Shown here piece by piece: positions 1-8,188 of a stretch of 64,000 bases of DNA. The stretch is from NCBI RefSeq assembly GCF_030156785.1, contig NZ_JASGLW010000007.1:1-64000 (forward strand), given 5' to 3'. A model generated the notes under the pieces. That model had not been told where the DNA came from, did not search any database, and saw only the letters and a program-made list of their open reading frames with translations. The position numbers were made by a program, and so were the translations under genes. Origin of the DNA: Methanohalophilus sp. GTDB lineage: Archaea > Halobacteriota > Methanosarcinia > Methanosarcinales > Methanosarcinaceae. Within the stretch, counting starts at the first letter, position 1, and every line of letters starts with the position of its first letter.

Positions 1-105
1 TGCACTGAGTTTGCCACGGGCTTTCTCAACAGCTGCTATTACAGCATCTTTTTTACAGCTGACGATAGCATCTGCTAATTCTTTGTATAATTCTTCGTTG
101 CTCAT
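1..105 (-). CDS. mtbC: Methylamine corrinoid protein, N-terminal fragment (probably MtbC)
   Basis: Cut by the left edge; only the first 35 codons, from the ATG at 105, are present (MSNEELYKELADAIVSCKKD...). The short helical N-terminus resembles the start of the methyltransferase-associated corrinoid proteins, which carry a methyl-cobalamin cofactor between a substrate methyltransferase and the CoM methylase. In Methanosarcina barkeri the dimethylamine corrinoid gene mtbC is clustered with mttB, mttC and mttP, and the same genes lie immediately upstream here, which favours MtbC over MtmC. The cobalamin-binding domain lies outside the window, so the substrate assignment is inference. Confidence 0.65.
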   Translation of the reverse strand, partial: MSNEELYKELADAIVSCKKDAVIAAVEKARGKLSA

Positions 106-155
106 ATTTATCTACCACGTCAATGTGTAAGATATTTGAAAGTTCTAACCCTACA

Positions 156-173
156 TGAGGCAGAAACGCCTCA
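156..173 (-). other. Hairpin in the mtbC 5' leader
   Basis: A perfect 6-bp stem (TGAGGC/GCCTCA, loop AGAAAC) lies about 50 nt upstream of the mtbC start codon. It would be in the untranslated leader of either a local transcript or a readthrough transcript from mttP. Its role is unknown. Confidence 0.4.
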
Positions 174-196
174 GAAGGATAAGCGTAATATTGCGG

Positions 197-223
197 ATAT
201 TTATCTACAAGGACCTGTTATAG
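197..223 (-). promoter_or_regulatory. Possible TATA boxes for mtbC
   Basis: Read on the minus strand there are two TATA-like elements, CTATAACAG (215-223) and GATAAATATC (197-206). Either would place a transcription start near 175-195 and give mtbC a leader of roughly 70-90 nt. Neither has a clear purine-rich BRE, so this is tentative; the gene may also be served by readthrough from the mtt genes. Confidence 0.3.
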
Positions 224-271
224 TCATTTCCCTCTGCACATTTTATTAACTACAAAGAGGCAGATAAATCA

Positions 272-310
272 AGAACGGGTTCTGTATCTGATAGATACAG
301 AAACCGTTCT
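272..310 (-). terminator. Long inverted repeat between the mtt genes and mtbC
   Basis: A near-perfect inverted repeat has arms AGAACGG..TTCTGTATCT and AGATACAGAA..CCGTTCT with one unpaired base on each side and a tiny loop. On the minus-strand transcript it follows the stop of the 48-residue membrane protein by about 35 nt. A T-poor tail makes it a weak intrinsic terminator; it could equally be an mRNA-stabilising or processing hairpin that sets different levels of upstream and downstream genes. Confidence 0.5.
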
Positions 311-345
311 GGTTTTACAAACGGCCTGAGGTTCTTTGTACCTTC

Positions 346-492
346 TTAGAAGTCACTTACAAAGCTTCTGGCAAGATACAATGCAATAGCAGAGATGATC
401 AGAACCAAAACGATCCATGCCCATTCAGCCATTGGTACAACGGGATCTCCAAGCAAAGTACCTTCCCAAACTTCCATATAACTAAGTGCCAT
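346..492 (-). CDS. 48-residue single-helix membrane protein
   Basis: The start ATG at 492 follows the preceding stop by one base and the frame ends TAA at 346. The predicted protein has a polar, acidic N-terminal half (MALSYMEVWEGTLLGD...), one strongly hydrophobic segment of about 20 residues (from about W24 to L40, WAWIVLVLIISAIALYL) and a short basic/acidic tail ending RSFVSDF. I do not recognise a family. Its placement two genes after the permease mttP, with translational coupling to the intervening gene, suggests a small accessory subunit of the transporter, by analogy with small one-helix partners of bacterial amino-acid symporters. That role is inference; that the frame is real is supported by spacing and by its transmembrane composition. 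Confidence 0.6.
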   Translation of the reverse strand: MALSYMEVWEGTLLGDPVVPMAEWAWIVLVLIISAIALYLARSFVSDF

Positions 493-493
493 T

Positions 494-790
494 TCAGTCC
501 TCCTCACTTAATTTCATTGCTTCTGCCCATTCACGGCCAAAGTCTGTAATCCTGTATTTATGGAGAAGAAAATCTTTTTTGAACACGCCATCCTCATCCA
601 CTTGTTGTTCAAGGTCTTCAATCATACCTGCTGAAAGCAACTCCAACAGATCAAAATTGATAGTATCCCTTCCATAATTGGACTCCATACTACAGGCTTT
701 CTGGATAGGAGGCACGATATTATAGTTCCAGTGTTCTCCACCATCCAGAAGCGTCTTTATTATCTGGAATTTTATAGGTAATGTGGCCAA
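494..790 (-). CDS. Winged-helix-like protein in the trimethylamine operon
   Basis: About 98 residues. I place the start at TTG 790, five bases after the SD GAGAGGTGA; a GTG at 799 overlaps that SD and is less likely. The order helix (IKFQIIKTLLDGG), helix, recognition-type helix (INFDLLELLSAGMIEDL), then a KYRITDFGREWAEAM hairpin and C-terminal helix matches small winged-helix proteins of the PadR/MarR-like type, where the phrase Y-x-[IL]-T-x-x-G is typical. The gene starts one base after the mttP stop and ends one base before the 48-residue protein. A transcriptional sensor for methylamine metabolism is a reasonable guess, but no ligand or operator is shown. Confidence 0.6.
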   Translation of the reverse strand: MATLPIKFQIIKTLLDGGEHWNYNIVPPIQKACSMESNYGRDTINFDLLELLSAGMIEDLEQQVDEDGVFKKDFLLHKYRITDFGREWAEAMKLSEED

Positions 791-791
791 T

Positions 792-1832
792 TCAATCACC
801 TCTCAGGGAATCAATATCACTTGAATCTTCACCAAAAATCACAAAACTTCCGGTAATACAGAGCAGACCTCCAATGAGAGTTGTTGAAGTCGGGGCACCA
901 CCAAGGAAGAGCCAGATAAAGATCACTGCAAAAAGACCATAGAGGTTCCCTATTGCCTGTCCCTTACCAACTCCTATAAGCGGGAATGACTTGTACCAGG
1001 TCACATAACAGTAACCAAAGGTCAGACCTGCAAATGCCAGAATCATTATAGTAATCGGAGTGAAGACCTGAATTGCATATTCGTATATTGGATAACCCAT
1101 GAGTGCAAACAGCGGCAACAATACAAGGAGCCAGATACCACCTTCACTAATGAAACGGATAGTAAGACCTGCATCAGGTTCTGCCATGTCCAGTGCCTTA
1201 CCGGCAACAGCACCTTCAACACCCCATCCGATAGCGGCCATAAGACCTCCGGCAAGACCAAGCCATGGGATACCTCCAGTGACCTCACCCATAAACTGGC
1301 CGCCGTATATGCTGACACCACCGATAACGATCAGTAAAATGCCTATATAACCTCTTTTTGTAATACGTTCACCATACCAGAAATATGCGAGCATGCTACC
1401 AATAAGGGGATACAAAAGACCTGCTACAGCGGCGAATCCCGCTCCGATGTAACCTCCGGCAATATATGTGCCGTAGACTGCAAGTAAACCAAAAATACCT
1501 GCAGCAAAGAACCATTTGGAGCATGTCTTAAACTGCACAAGGGTGCGCTTAAGTTCACCCATCTTACCAAGATACAGGTTCCAGATAAGAAGAGCAACAA
1601 TTACCGCAATGGCATTAAATGCCGAGATCAGTGCTGCCGTCACAACATAAGCTGCCGAGCCACCGCTGGTTGTATCAATATTCATGAACATATCGCCAAA
1701 CGGTTCTGCAACCCATACGAGGTAACCGGGGACATACCAGAGACCCCACAGTAAGGCACAAAAGAATGCCCACATAAAACCATAACGATATTTTTTCTTA
1801 TTTTCAAGACTTTTTAAAATTTTAACATCCAA
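792..1832 (-). CDS. mttP: Trimethylamine permease-like membrane protein MttP
   Basis: A 346-residue polytopic protein with about ten hydrophobic segments, beginning with a positively charged stretch (LENKKKYRYGF) and a W-rich first helix. The start is TTG 1832, preceded by the strong SD GGAGGAGG. The topology and Gly/Ala-rich helices with a repeated pattern of small residues resemble drug/metabolite-type transporters. In Methanosarcina the gene directly after mttC encodes MttP, the presumed trimethylamine permease, and the same order is seen here. Transport of trimethylamine has been inferred from context in those species, so substrate and direction remain unproven. Confidence 0.8.
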   Translation of the reverse strand: MDVKILKSLENKKKYRYGFMWAFFCALLWGLWYVPGYLVWVAEPFGDMFMNIDTTSGGSAAYVVTAALISAFNAIAVIVALLIWNLYLGKMGELKRTLVQFKTCSKWFFAAGIFGLLAVYGTYIAGGYIGAGFAAVAGLLYPLIGSMLAYFWYGERITKRGYIGILLIVIGGVSIYGGQFMGEVTGGIPWLGLAGGLMAAIGWGVEGAVAGKALDMAEPDAGLTIRFISEGGIWLLVLLPLFALMGYPIYEYAIQVFTPITIMILAFAGLTFGYCYVTWYKSFPLIGVGKGQAIGNLYGLFAVIFIWLFLGGAPTSTTLIGGLLCITGSFVIFGEDSSDIDSLRGD

Positions 1833-2021
1833 AAATATTCCTCCTCCAGTTCATTTCCTCATTTACAATAATTTATAGTTGAAACAATTGATATTTGTCT
1901 TTACAGATGTTATAGATCATAGATATCAGAGGCGCAATAAAGCATTATTTCAACTGTAAGATACAACTGAAATAATGAAATGGGAGATGTATCCTTAAGG
2001 ATACATCCCTTAAAGACAAAC

Positions 2022-2669
2022 TTACTCAAGAGCTGCCTTACATTTTACGACTACATCTGCGGAGTTTTCACCGTAGATGTCCGCACCTATCTTGTCTGCC
2101 CAGTCCTGGGTGACAGGTGCACCGCCAACCATGGTCATGACCTTGTCACGAACTCCGGCTTCCTTGAGCTGTTCTTCGATCTGGGTCTGGAGAACCATAG
2201 TGGTGGTCATGAGTGCAGAGGAACCGACAATGTCAGCACCATCCTTGGCAGCCTGAACATATGCAGAAATTGGAACGTCTCTGCCGAGGTCGACAACTTT
2301 GAAACCTGCAATCTTGAGCATGGTTGCAACGATGTCCTTGCCGATGGTGTGAATGTCACCTTCGATGGTACCGATTGCGACTGTGCCTTTGTTTTCAGTT
2401 TCTGCTGCTGCTTTCTCGAGCTCGGGAGTGAGTATTTCGACACCTGCGCTCATTGCTTCGGAAGCGGCGATGACGTGAGGCAGGAAAAGAGTGCCCTGCT
2501 CAAACTGATCACCTATTTCGTTCATACCGGCAGTGTAACCATCCTGGATGAGGGAAACAGGATCGAGACCAGCGGATATGCATTCTTCTGCGACTTCAAC
2601 AACGGCATCGTTGTCGAACTCCATGACTGCGGCTTTTCCTTTCTCGTTTAATTCTTCTTGAGTAACCAT
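2022..2669 (-). CDS. mttC: Trimethylamine corrinoid protein MttC
   Basis: A 215-residue cognate corrinoid protein. MttB methylates its Co(I) cofactor with trimethylamine, and MtbA passes the methyl to coenzyme M. An N-terminal helical cap (residues 1-90) precedes a Rossmann-like B12 domain with the base-off signature E-G-D-I-H-T-I-G (axial ligand His107), S-A-L at 151-153 and G-G-A-P at 182-185. The longest frame starts at 2723, but the ATG at 2669 gives the family's usual N-terminus (MVTQEELNEKGK) and lies 28 nt after the mttB stop. A 190-nt gap separates it from mttP. Confidence 0.95.
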   Translation of the reverse strand: MVTQEELNEKGKAAVMEFDNDAVVEVAEECISAGLDPVSLIQDGYTAGMNEIGDQFEQGTLFLPHVIAASEAMSAGVEILTPELEKAAAETENKGTVAIGTIEGDIHTIGKDIVATMLKIAGFKVVDLGRDVPISAYVQAAKDGADIVGSSALMTTTMVLQTQIEEQLKEAGVRDKVMTMVGGAPVTQDWADKIGADIYGENSADVVVKCKAALE

Positions 2670-2697
2670 TTTTGTAAACTCCTGAATGTTTTTAAAA

Positions 2698-4188
2698 TTA
2701 CATTGAAGCCCTGACTGCTTCATCGGCCTTGTCCACTACAGCCTTCATATCTTTCATAAGGTCTGCATCGACTGGTGTCACTTCGTGGTTCTTGAGGACA
2801 TCAACAACTTTTTCGTGTGCAACAGTAGCAAGGTCCTTGGAACCAGCTGCTTCCCAGTCCCCAAACATGTTCCTGTCGAACAGTGATGGATCAGAAACGA
2901 TACTAATGTACTCCCTTGTCTGTTTGTGTGCAAGGAAGTTGTTGCCTATACCAACTTTCTGGATAGACTCAACACCAAGTGTTAGTTCGTTGACAGGAAT
3001 TCCACGCATTGCGGATTTTGTCATTTCAATTATGTCGTTGTCGATTACCAGTTGTTCAAGGGAGAAGGTCATACCAAGCTCAAGCATACCTGCACCATAC
3101 AGGGTGTTACAGCCTGCAAATGCTGGAAGAAGAGTGGTCATTGTCTTCTCGTGTCCTGCCTGACCATCTGGTATCTTGGAATCTGCCTAAGAACCTGCCA
3201 CAAAAGAGGGGAGGCCATAATACTGTGCAAGTTTACCGACTGCAGCACTAATGAGTCCAAGCTCAGGAGCACCTACAGGTGCTGTACCTCTCTTCAGATC
3301 GAAGGTGGTGGTTGAGCTACCATACCAGACAGGTGTACCAGGTACAGTCAACTGTGCGAGCACGATACCAGCAAGAACCTCTGCGTTGTGTGTAACAAGA
3401 GTACCTGCACGGAATACTGGTGAAGAACCACCGGACATAGCCATACTCAGGACGTTAACAGGAATGCCGTAGCGTGCACCCTTGATAATGACCTGACAGG
3501 CGTTAACACTGAGTTCGAGTGGGCTGGTTGGGCAGAGAAGCATAGAGAAAATTGGCTTCTTGCGGGCTTCTTCATCGTCGCCACCATAGTAAGCATCGAT
3601 CATTTGCTTGTAGTAATCGACATGTTCACCCACAGGGTCTATGTGGTGATAGTGTTTTGAGGTGTTCATTATTGGAGTAAATGTTTCGTGAACATCCTGT
3701 GCACCCTTTCCTGCCCAGTCTCTTGCGGAAACTGCAAGAGAGTAGTAGTCAATGTTGTCTGCCCAGTCACAAAGTTTTGCTGTTGTAGCAACATCTTCTT
3801 CGACTGAATCGACTGTCTTGTATTTGCCGGGACCCTCATAGTTGCACATCTTGACACCTGTACCGAAACAGGTCCAGTTTACTTTACCAAGGTGCTCCTG
3901 CGGGGTGTTGTTCTTCTTATCACGGCCCCAGAGGACAAACCTTGATGGTGCATCCATAAGAGCCCTTCTGACAAGATATTCAGGGATTTTTACAACCTGT
4001 GCCTTGTCATCTACTTCACAACCAGCATTTCTGAAGATGTCCCTTGCTTCTGCATCGGAAACCTGAATACCTGGATTCTGGAAAACCTGCATTGTTGCAT
4101 AGTGTATAAGCCTTAAGTCTTCCTCAGAAAACAGGTTAAGCTCTACACCTTCCAGTGGTCTCTGTCCTGGATAGTAGTGTTCTTTCAT
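2698..4188 (-). CDS. mttB: Trimethylamine methyltransferase MttB, with pyrrolysine at codon 334
   Basis: MttB transfers a methyl group from trimethylamine to Co(I)-MttC. The frame from ATG 4188 meets an in-frame TAG at 3187-3189 after 333 codons and continues open for 162 more codons to the stop at 2698, giving 496 residues, the family's full length. The same position carries pyrrolysine in Methanosarcina MttB, where the residue is thought to bind the methylamine. Sequence on both sides of the TAG (PSFVAGS[12 protein letters not shown]) is conserved in style, so this is readthrough and not a pseudogene. An SD (AAGGAG) precedes the start. The tRNA-Pyl and pyl biosynthesis genes are not in this window. 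Confidence 0.96.
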
Positions 4189-4425
4189 TTTCCTTTCACT
4201 CCTTATTTTTAGTTTTATTTAGTATGTAACAAAGGCGGAAGCATAGTGCACAAACCAGTGATCCCTACCAAGGGACACAACTGGAATGAACCAGCAATTT
4301 GCAAATGAACCCAACAATCTGTTTCAATTATGGAACTTGGGATCATTAACAGGCTTACAACCTCCTCATAAGTGTACAAACTTAAATTGCTAGACTTGTT
4401 AAAGTTGTAGCTTCCACCTTTATTG

Positions 4426-4466
4426 CAAGCTATCAATAGCTTGTTTTAGTTACTGTTATATATATG
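4426..4466 (-). promoter_or_regulatory. mtt operon promoter with palindrome at the start site
   Basis: On the minus strand a TATA box (ATATATATAA, about 4456-4465) is followed about 20 nt later by a perfect 8-bp inverted repeat CAAGCTAT-CA-ATAGCTTG at 4426-4443, covering the expected transcription start near 4435. This implies an untranslated leader of about 245 nt before mttB. The palindrome could be an operator or a 5'-terminal hairpin. Confidence 0.55.
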
Positions 4467-4470
4467 TATC

Positions 4471-4948
4471 GAGGGCAAGAAGAGGAATATATGTACTAAA
4501 AATAGTACAAAAAGGAAAATTAAGAGTAGATGATTTGGGTCCCTCATAGGGATTTTACACAAAACAACTCTATTTGTGGAAAACGCGATAGTTTTAACAG
4601 AATTGTTCAAAGAGAAAACAATAGCTTGCCCGAATGTAGATATATACAGAATATAAAGAGAGAATTAGATCAAGCAAATTTACTCATTTTTTGATCTTAG
4701 TACATATGTACAACGAATGATCAGAACAATTTTATGAAGTTGCAACAACCTAAAAAAACTGATCGAGAATGTGCATAATAAACATTGAAAAAACACAGAA
4801 AGATGCAAACATTTAAATAATATATGTGCCGCAAGTTGCGGCACCCGTCAAAATTGCGCACCCTATGGGAATTTGCCAACCCCTTTGGAAAAAGCATATT
4901 GTGTGAGAAACTGCTCGCCCTAAAGAAGTTGCATAATAAAAATCCCAA
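4471..4948. other. Non-coding stretch between ramA and the mtt promoter
   Basis: I see no convincing gene here. The short open frames have no SD and no family resemblance. It is AT-rich and holds a small stem-loop (4826-4844) near the ramA end plus scattered TATA-like runs (for example near 4641-4660) that I cannot assign to a transcript. Confidence 0.6.
4826..4844 (-). terminator. Stem-loop downstream of ramA
   Basis: A perfect 8-bp stem (GTGCCGCA/TGCGGCAC, 3-nt loop) lies about 105 nt beyond the ramA stop on the minus-strand transcript and is followed there by an AU-rich tail (ATATATTATTT). A T-run (GGGATTTTTATT, 4932-4943) directly after the stop is a second possible termination point. 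Confidence 0.4.
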
Positions 4949-6598
4949 TTATTTGATATAGATATCTAAGTAATGAATTGCATTAACTGGACAAGCTGCA
5001 ACACATCTGTGACAACTTGTTCCCAGACACCTCTCGCTATTATAGTTAGCATACCGTACGCTGCCTTTTTCCACAATCTTAATTGCATCCTCTGGACATT
5101 CAGCCTCACATTTATGGCAGAGGATACAATCCCTGGCATGTTCCTCAATAGTGATACCAATATCATCGAGAATACTAAGACCCTCTTTACCAACGTCATC
5201 AATGTCCTTTGAAACGCGTTTTTCAATAACCACTGATTCACAAATTTCCGGTAATGTCGGAAGATTGTACATTTCAAGCATCTGATTATATACCTCCATG
5301 GGCATACCCTGCGTCCAATAGGAAAGCTCACATAGATAGAACTTGGAAAAAATATCACTTGTTGCCATCATAATGTGATCAGCCTTAATCTTGTGGGCTA
5401 TGGCTATCACCACATCAAGCTTTGACTTGTCAAGCACAAGTTCCCTTGCAAGAGCCAGAGAAGTATTTCCAAATTGTACAATATTCTTCGCAAAATTCGG
5501 GCAGGATCCAAGTCTCCTTGCCTTTTCAGCATCAACATAAGTTCCTGTAGCACCCGACATGTACACATATTCGAGATCTTTGTAAGGTACCCCCGCTTCA
5601 ACAAGGAGTGTTAGGTGAGCTGCACGGATAGCACCGATCGCTTTCCCTGCCTCTTCAATATCTTTTGTAGTGATCACAACGTCCTTTGCAAGAGTCAGTT
5701 TACCGTCAGGAAGTTCCGGGATCTGTCCAAAGCAACAGGAAGTATTACTACATACACCATACTTCATCGCTACAGCCAATGCAGAAACGACACCTGTGCC
5801 GGTAACACCCTTTGCAACCAGATCTGATTCTTCTATTATTTCACCAGAAATAGGATCTATAAGATGAGCTTTCTGAGGCACCATATCTTTATCAAGGATA
5901 GTTATTCTCCAGTAGTCACCTTCTACATTGACATCAGATATTGCACCCGGACTAGCAAGCATACCGCAGCTTATACCTTGACCTTCAATGGCTGGCCCTG
6001 CCGCAGCGCTACCTGTAATTATTTTGTCACCAACCTTTAGTGCCATTTCCGCATTTGTGCCATAATCAGTTACAATTGCCGGTGCCGTTTGATCCGCAAA
6101 ATCAGTCTTAATCATCATGGCAAGGGCATCAGCTCCAATTTCGTGCTTAATTGCAGGAGGTACGATGACAGTACAGTTGGGAAGATCTAAAATGTCTTTA
6201 AAAAGTTCATTTGCTTTGAAGACCCGCGCATCACGGGTAATGTTCTGAACACCAAGCTTCTTTTGCTTGCTTTCACCTGCATATGCCAGATCCCTTATCT
6301 CAATGTTCTGAAAGAGTGATAGCTGGATGGGATTCCCACAAACAGCAAGCCTTTCAATTTTAGAATTATCAATGTCGAAGAGATTGATAATCTCTTTAAT
6401 AGTATCAAGAATTATTTCATGGGCAATTTCTTCCCCAACCTGAATTGCAAAATCCAGGTGATCCATAACGTTTCCGCCTGGAAGAGGATGCCTCATCGTA
6501 ATAGCTGTCTTTATCGTTTCCTTTGATTCAAGATCAATCAATTGAGCCCTGAATCCACTTGTTCCCAAATCAAGAGCAATTCCATACACTAAGATCAC
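4949..6598 (-). CDS. ramA: Corrinoid reductive activator RamA
   Basis: RamA uses ATP to reduce inactive Co(II) corrinoid proteins of the methylamine system back to the nucleophilic Co(I) state. The 549-residue protein opens with an ASKHA-type nucleotide-binding motif (GIALDLGTSG) and has further phosphate-loop-like elements (VTDYGTNAEMAL, GVTGTGVVSALA, YMSGATGTYV). The C-terminus carries two [4Fe-4S] motifs, CxxCxxCxxxCP near residues 491-501 and CxxxxCxxCxxxCP near 524-537, typical of RamA. The start is GTG 6598, or GTG three codons later. It lies upstream of the mtt operon on the same strand, and its substrates are the corrinoid proteins encoded there. Confidence 0.93.
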   Translation of the reverse strand: MILVYGIALDLGTSGFRAQLIDLESKETIKTAITMRHPLPGGNVMDHLDFAIQVGEEIAHEIILDTIKEIINLFDIDNSKIERLAVCGNPIQLSLFQNIEIRDLAYAGESKQKKLGVQNITRDARVFKANELFKDILDLPNCTVIVPPAIKHEIGADALAMMIKTDFADQTAPAIVTDYGTNAEMALKVGDKIITGSAAAGPAIEGQGISCGMLASPGAISDVNVEGDYWRITILDKDMVPQKAHLIDPISGEIIEESDLVAKGVTGTGVVSALAVAMKYGVCSNTSCCFGQIPELPDGKLTLAKDVVITTKDIEEAGKAIGAIRAAHLTLLVEAGVPYKDLEYVYMSGATGTYVDAEKARRLGSCPNFAKNIVQFGNTSLALARELVLDKSKLDVVIAIAHKIKADHIMMATSDIFSKFYLCELSYWTQGMPMEVYNQMLEMYNLPTLPEICESVVIEKRVSKDIDDVGKEGLSILDDIGITIEEHARDCILCHKCEAECPEDAIKIVEKGSVRYANYNSERCLGTSCHRCVAACPVNAIHYLDIYIK

Positions 6599-6709
6599 AT
6601 CTTTAAATGATAGATTTTATTTGAATAAATACAATAGTTAAATGAACTTGATACATATAAGGTTTTGTACCCGAGATGCAAAACCAGTGTATTCAGATCT
6701 ATTTTGACA

Positions 6710-7294
6710 TTAAGTACCCCTTCCGATATCAAATCCAAGCAGGAAAGTTCCCGTTCCAGATTCATTATTATGACAAATGCGTTTCTTGAGATACTCATCA
6801 GTTGGTGGAGAAGGGGATGCAAGATATGCGCTGGAGATATTTGGAAGACACTCAATTTCATTACATTTCTTTGGAGGCAAAACCACTACAAGAGGTTCAC
6901 ATTTCCCACCCATTGAAGAGAGGGCATTTTTATTATAGATTATAATATTGCCCATCACAATAGCATCATCGGAGTTTGCAAGTTCCTTGAGTTTTTCTTC
7001 ATCGTCAGTATCTTCACCAACAACTTCTCCATTTTGCATGAGAATTACATTGGGTGCCGGAGGCCACTCGTAATCCATATCTGTGGTGAATACCAACAAG
7101 AAGTCAGATTTGAGAACTTTCTTTACTCCTTTGTTATCCCCTCTTCCAAGACCCATCAAGGTCATCTCGTCTGCTTTGGCTTCCATTTCTTCGATTACAC
7201 GCCGATCTTCATCGGTTAACACTTCACAGTGTCCGACACCCTTTATCTTGGATAATTCATCTATTACTTTATTGATAACATCCTCGTTTTCCAA
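6710..7294 (-). CDS. Uncharacterised protein upstream of ramA
   Basis: A 194-residue soluble protein of unknown function. The longest frame begins at 7327, but TTG 7294 has a strong SD (GGAGGG) six bases upstream, so I use it. The N-terminal part is acidic and helical (EDVINKVIDELSKIKG...), followed by alternating beta/alpha segments with a glycine-rich turn (MGLGRGDNKG), an acidic stretch (GEDTDDEEKLKEL) and a C-terminal part with PPKKCNEIECLP. Three cysteines sit in the C-terminal half. It ends 111 nt upstream of ramA on the same strand, which suggests a role in corrinoid activation or methylamine metabolism; that is context only. Confidence 0.75.
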   Translation of the reverse strand: MENEDVINKVIDELSKIKGVGHCEVLTDEDRRVIEEMEAKADEMTLMGLGRGDNKGVKKVLKSDFLLVFTTDMDYEWPPAPNVILMQNGEVVGEDTDDEEKLKELANSDDAIVMGNIIIYNKNALSSMGGKCEPLVVVLPPKKCNEIECLPNISSAYLASPSPPTDEYLKKRICHNNESGTGTFLLGFDIGRGT

Positions 7295-7407
7295 ATTAGT
7301 CCCTCCTTTAAATTTTGGATTAAACAAATGGCTGATCTCAAAAATATAAAGAAACTATTTTCCCTCCATATTTAAGAATATCGAAAAGCTCGTGTAAATA
7401 GTGGTTG

Positions 7408-7437
7408 TGTCAACAATTGACAAAACCATTATATACT
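7408..7437 (+). promoter_or_regulatory. Operator-like palindrome and TATA box between divergent genes
   Basis: A perfect inverted repeat TGTCAA-CAA-TTGACA (7408-7422) lies directly upstream of the TATA box ATTATATACT (7428-7437) serving the gene at 7487. The expected start is near 7458, leaving a leader of about 29 nt. The opposite strand leads into the gene preceding ramA, so a regulator bound here could act on both directions. Confidence 0.5.
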
Positions 7438-7486
7438 TTGCCATAGAAAATGTTCCATAACAATAAAATAAAAGGACTGGTGACTT

Positions 7487-7822
7487 ATGATAAACATAAA
7501 AGTAAACTCAAATATCTGCGGTTACAAGCATAAAATCCATGGCGAGAAAAAAGGGAAAGAGATATCAATTGACATCAAAACAGGATGTAAAAAAATAGCT
7601 CAAATGTCCCACCTTGATGTTCCAATGATGAAAATATTTGATATTAAAGACAATTATGTTACAGAAAAGGCACATGAAGCAAAAGCATGTGCATCCTGTA
7701 TTGTTCCAAGCGGAGTTCTTCATGCCTGTAATATAGAAGCGGGATTCATTTCCGACACCCTTGCAAAAAAATCAAAATATGTAAGCATTGAATTTATAGA
7801 TGAAGATGAAGAATCCAATTGA
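7487..7822 (+). CDS. Small conserved-type protein with five cysteines
   Basis: A 111-residue protein starting at ATG 7487 behind AAGGACTGGTGA. It has Cys at about residues 11, 34, 66, 69 and 79, including a CASC pair in AKACASCIVPSGVLHAC. This spacing could hold a metal or Fe-S cluster. The ends are polar and acidic (DEDEESN). I recognise it only as a type of protein found in methanogens, without a known function. It is divergent from the ramA-associated gene across a palindromic operator, which hints at a shared link to corrinoid activation. Confidence 0.75.
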   Translation: MINIKVNSNICGYKHKIHGEKKGKEISIDIKTGCKKIAQMSHLDVPMMKIFDIKDNYVTEKAHEAKACASCIVPSGVLHACNIEAGFISDTLAKKSKYVSIEFIDEDEESN

Positions 7823-7960
7823 TCTCAAATTCAATTTTTAACAGAAACGCCCATTTTTTAATTATAAGATTACTGCATCAAAACAGAGAACAAAGCTAGC
7901 AAACCTATTTATCCAAAACACCTATAAAAATAAGGAAACAAGAACATAGGACTGATTTTG

Positions 7961-8179
7961 ATGCAGATAATACCATATGCACCTATAGAAAGAGTCATCC
8001 GGAAGGCAGGAGCAGAAAGAGTTAGTGAAAGTGCAGGAGAGGCCCTTGCCGAAATCTTACAGGAGCATGGCTTGAAAATCTCAAAAGAAGCTATCAAACT
8101 TGCAAATCATGCAGGCAGGAAGACAGTGAAAGCAGAGGATATCTTGTTGGCTTACGAAATGATGCAATCACACAATTAA
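7961..8179 (+). CDS. Archaeal histone
   Basis: A 72-residue protein that is a single histone fold: helix 1 (PYAPIERVIRKAG), loop, long helix 2 (SESAGEALAEILQEHGLKISKEAIKLANHAG) and helix 3 (VKAEDILLAYEMM). Residues typical of the HMf family, such as the basic R-K-x-x-x-x-x-x-D pattern in GRKTVKAED, are present. It wraps DNA into nucleosome-like particles. The start is the ATG at 7961; the base triplet just before it is TTG and is not needed. It is monocistronic, followed by a convergent gene 9 nt away. Confidence 0.95.
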   Translation: MQIIPYAPIERVIRKAGAERVSESAGEALAEILQEHGLKISKEAIKLANHAGRKTVKAEDILLAYEMMQSHN

Positions 8180-8188
8180 GCAAAAAGT

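Noticed and set aside
1980-2651. 223-codon frame on the plus strand over mttC
   Set aside because: Antisense to an unambiguous corrinoid protein; cysteine-rich nonsense composition and no SD.
2698-4188. mttB as a pseudogene broken by TAG
   Set aside because: The stop is exactly at the known pyrrolysine codon and the downstream part retains full coding character.
4721-4948. 75-codon minus-strand frame between mttB and ramA
   Set aside because: Low-complexity, no SD, covers a stem-loop; treated as non-coding.
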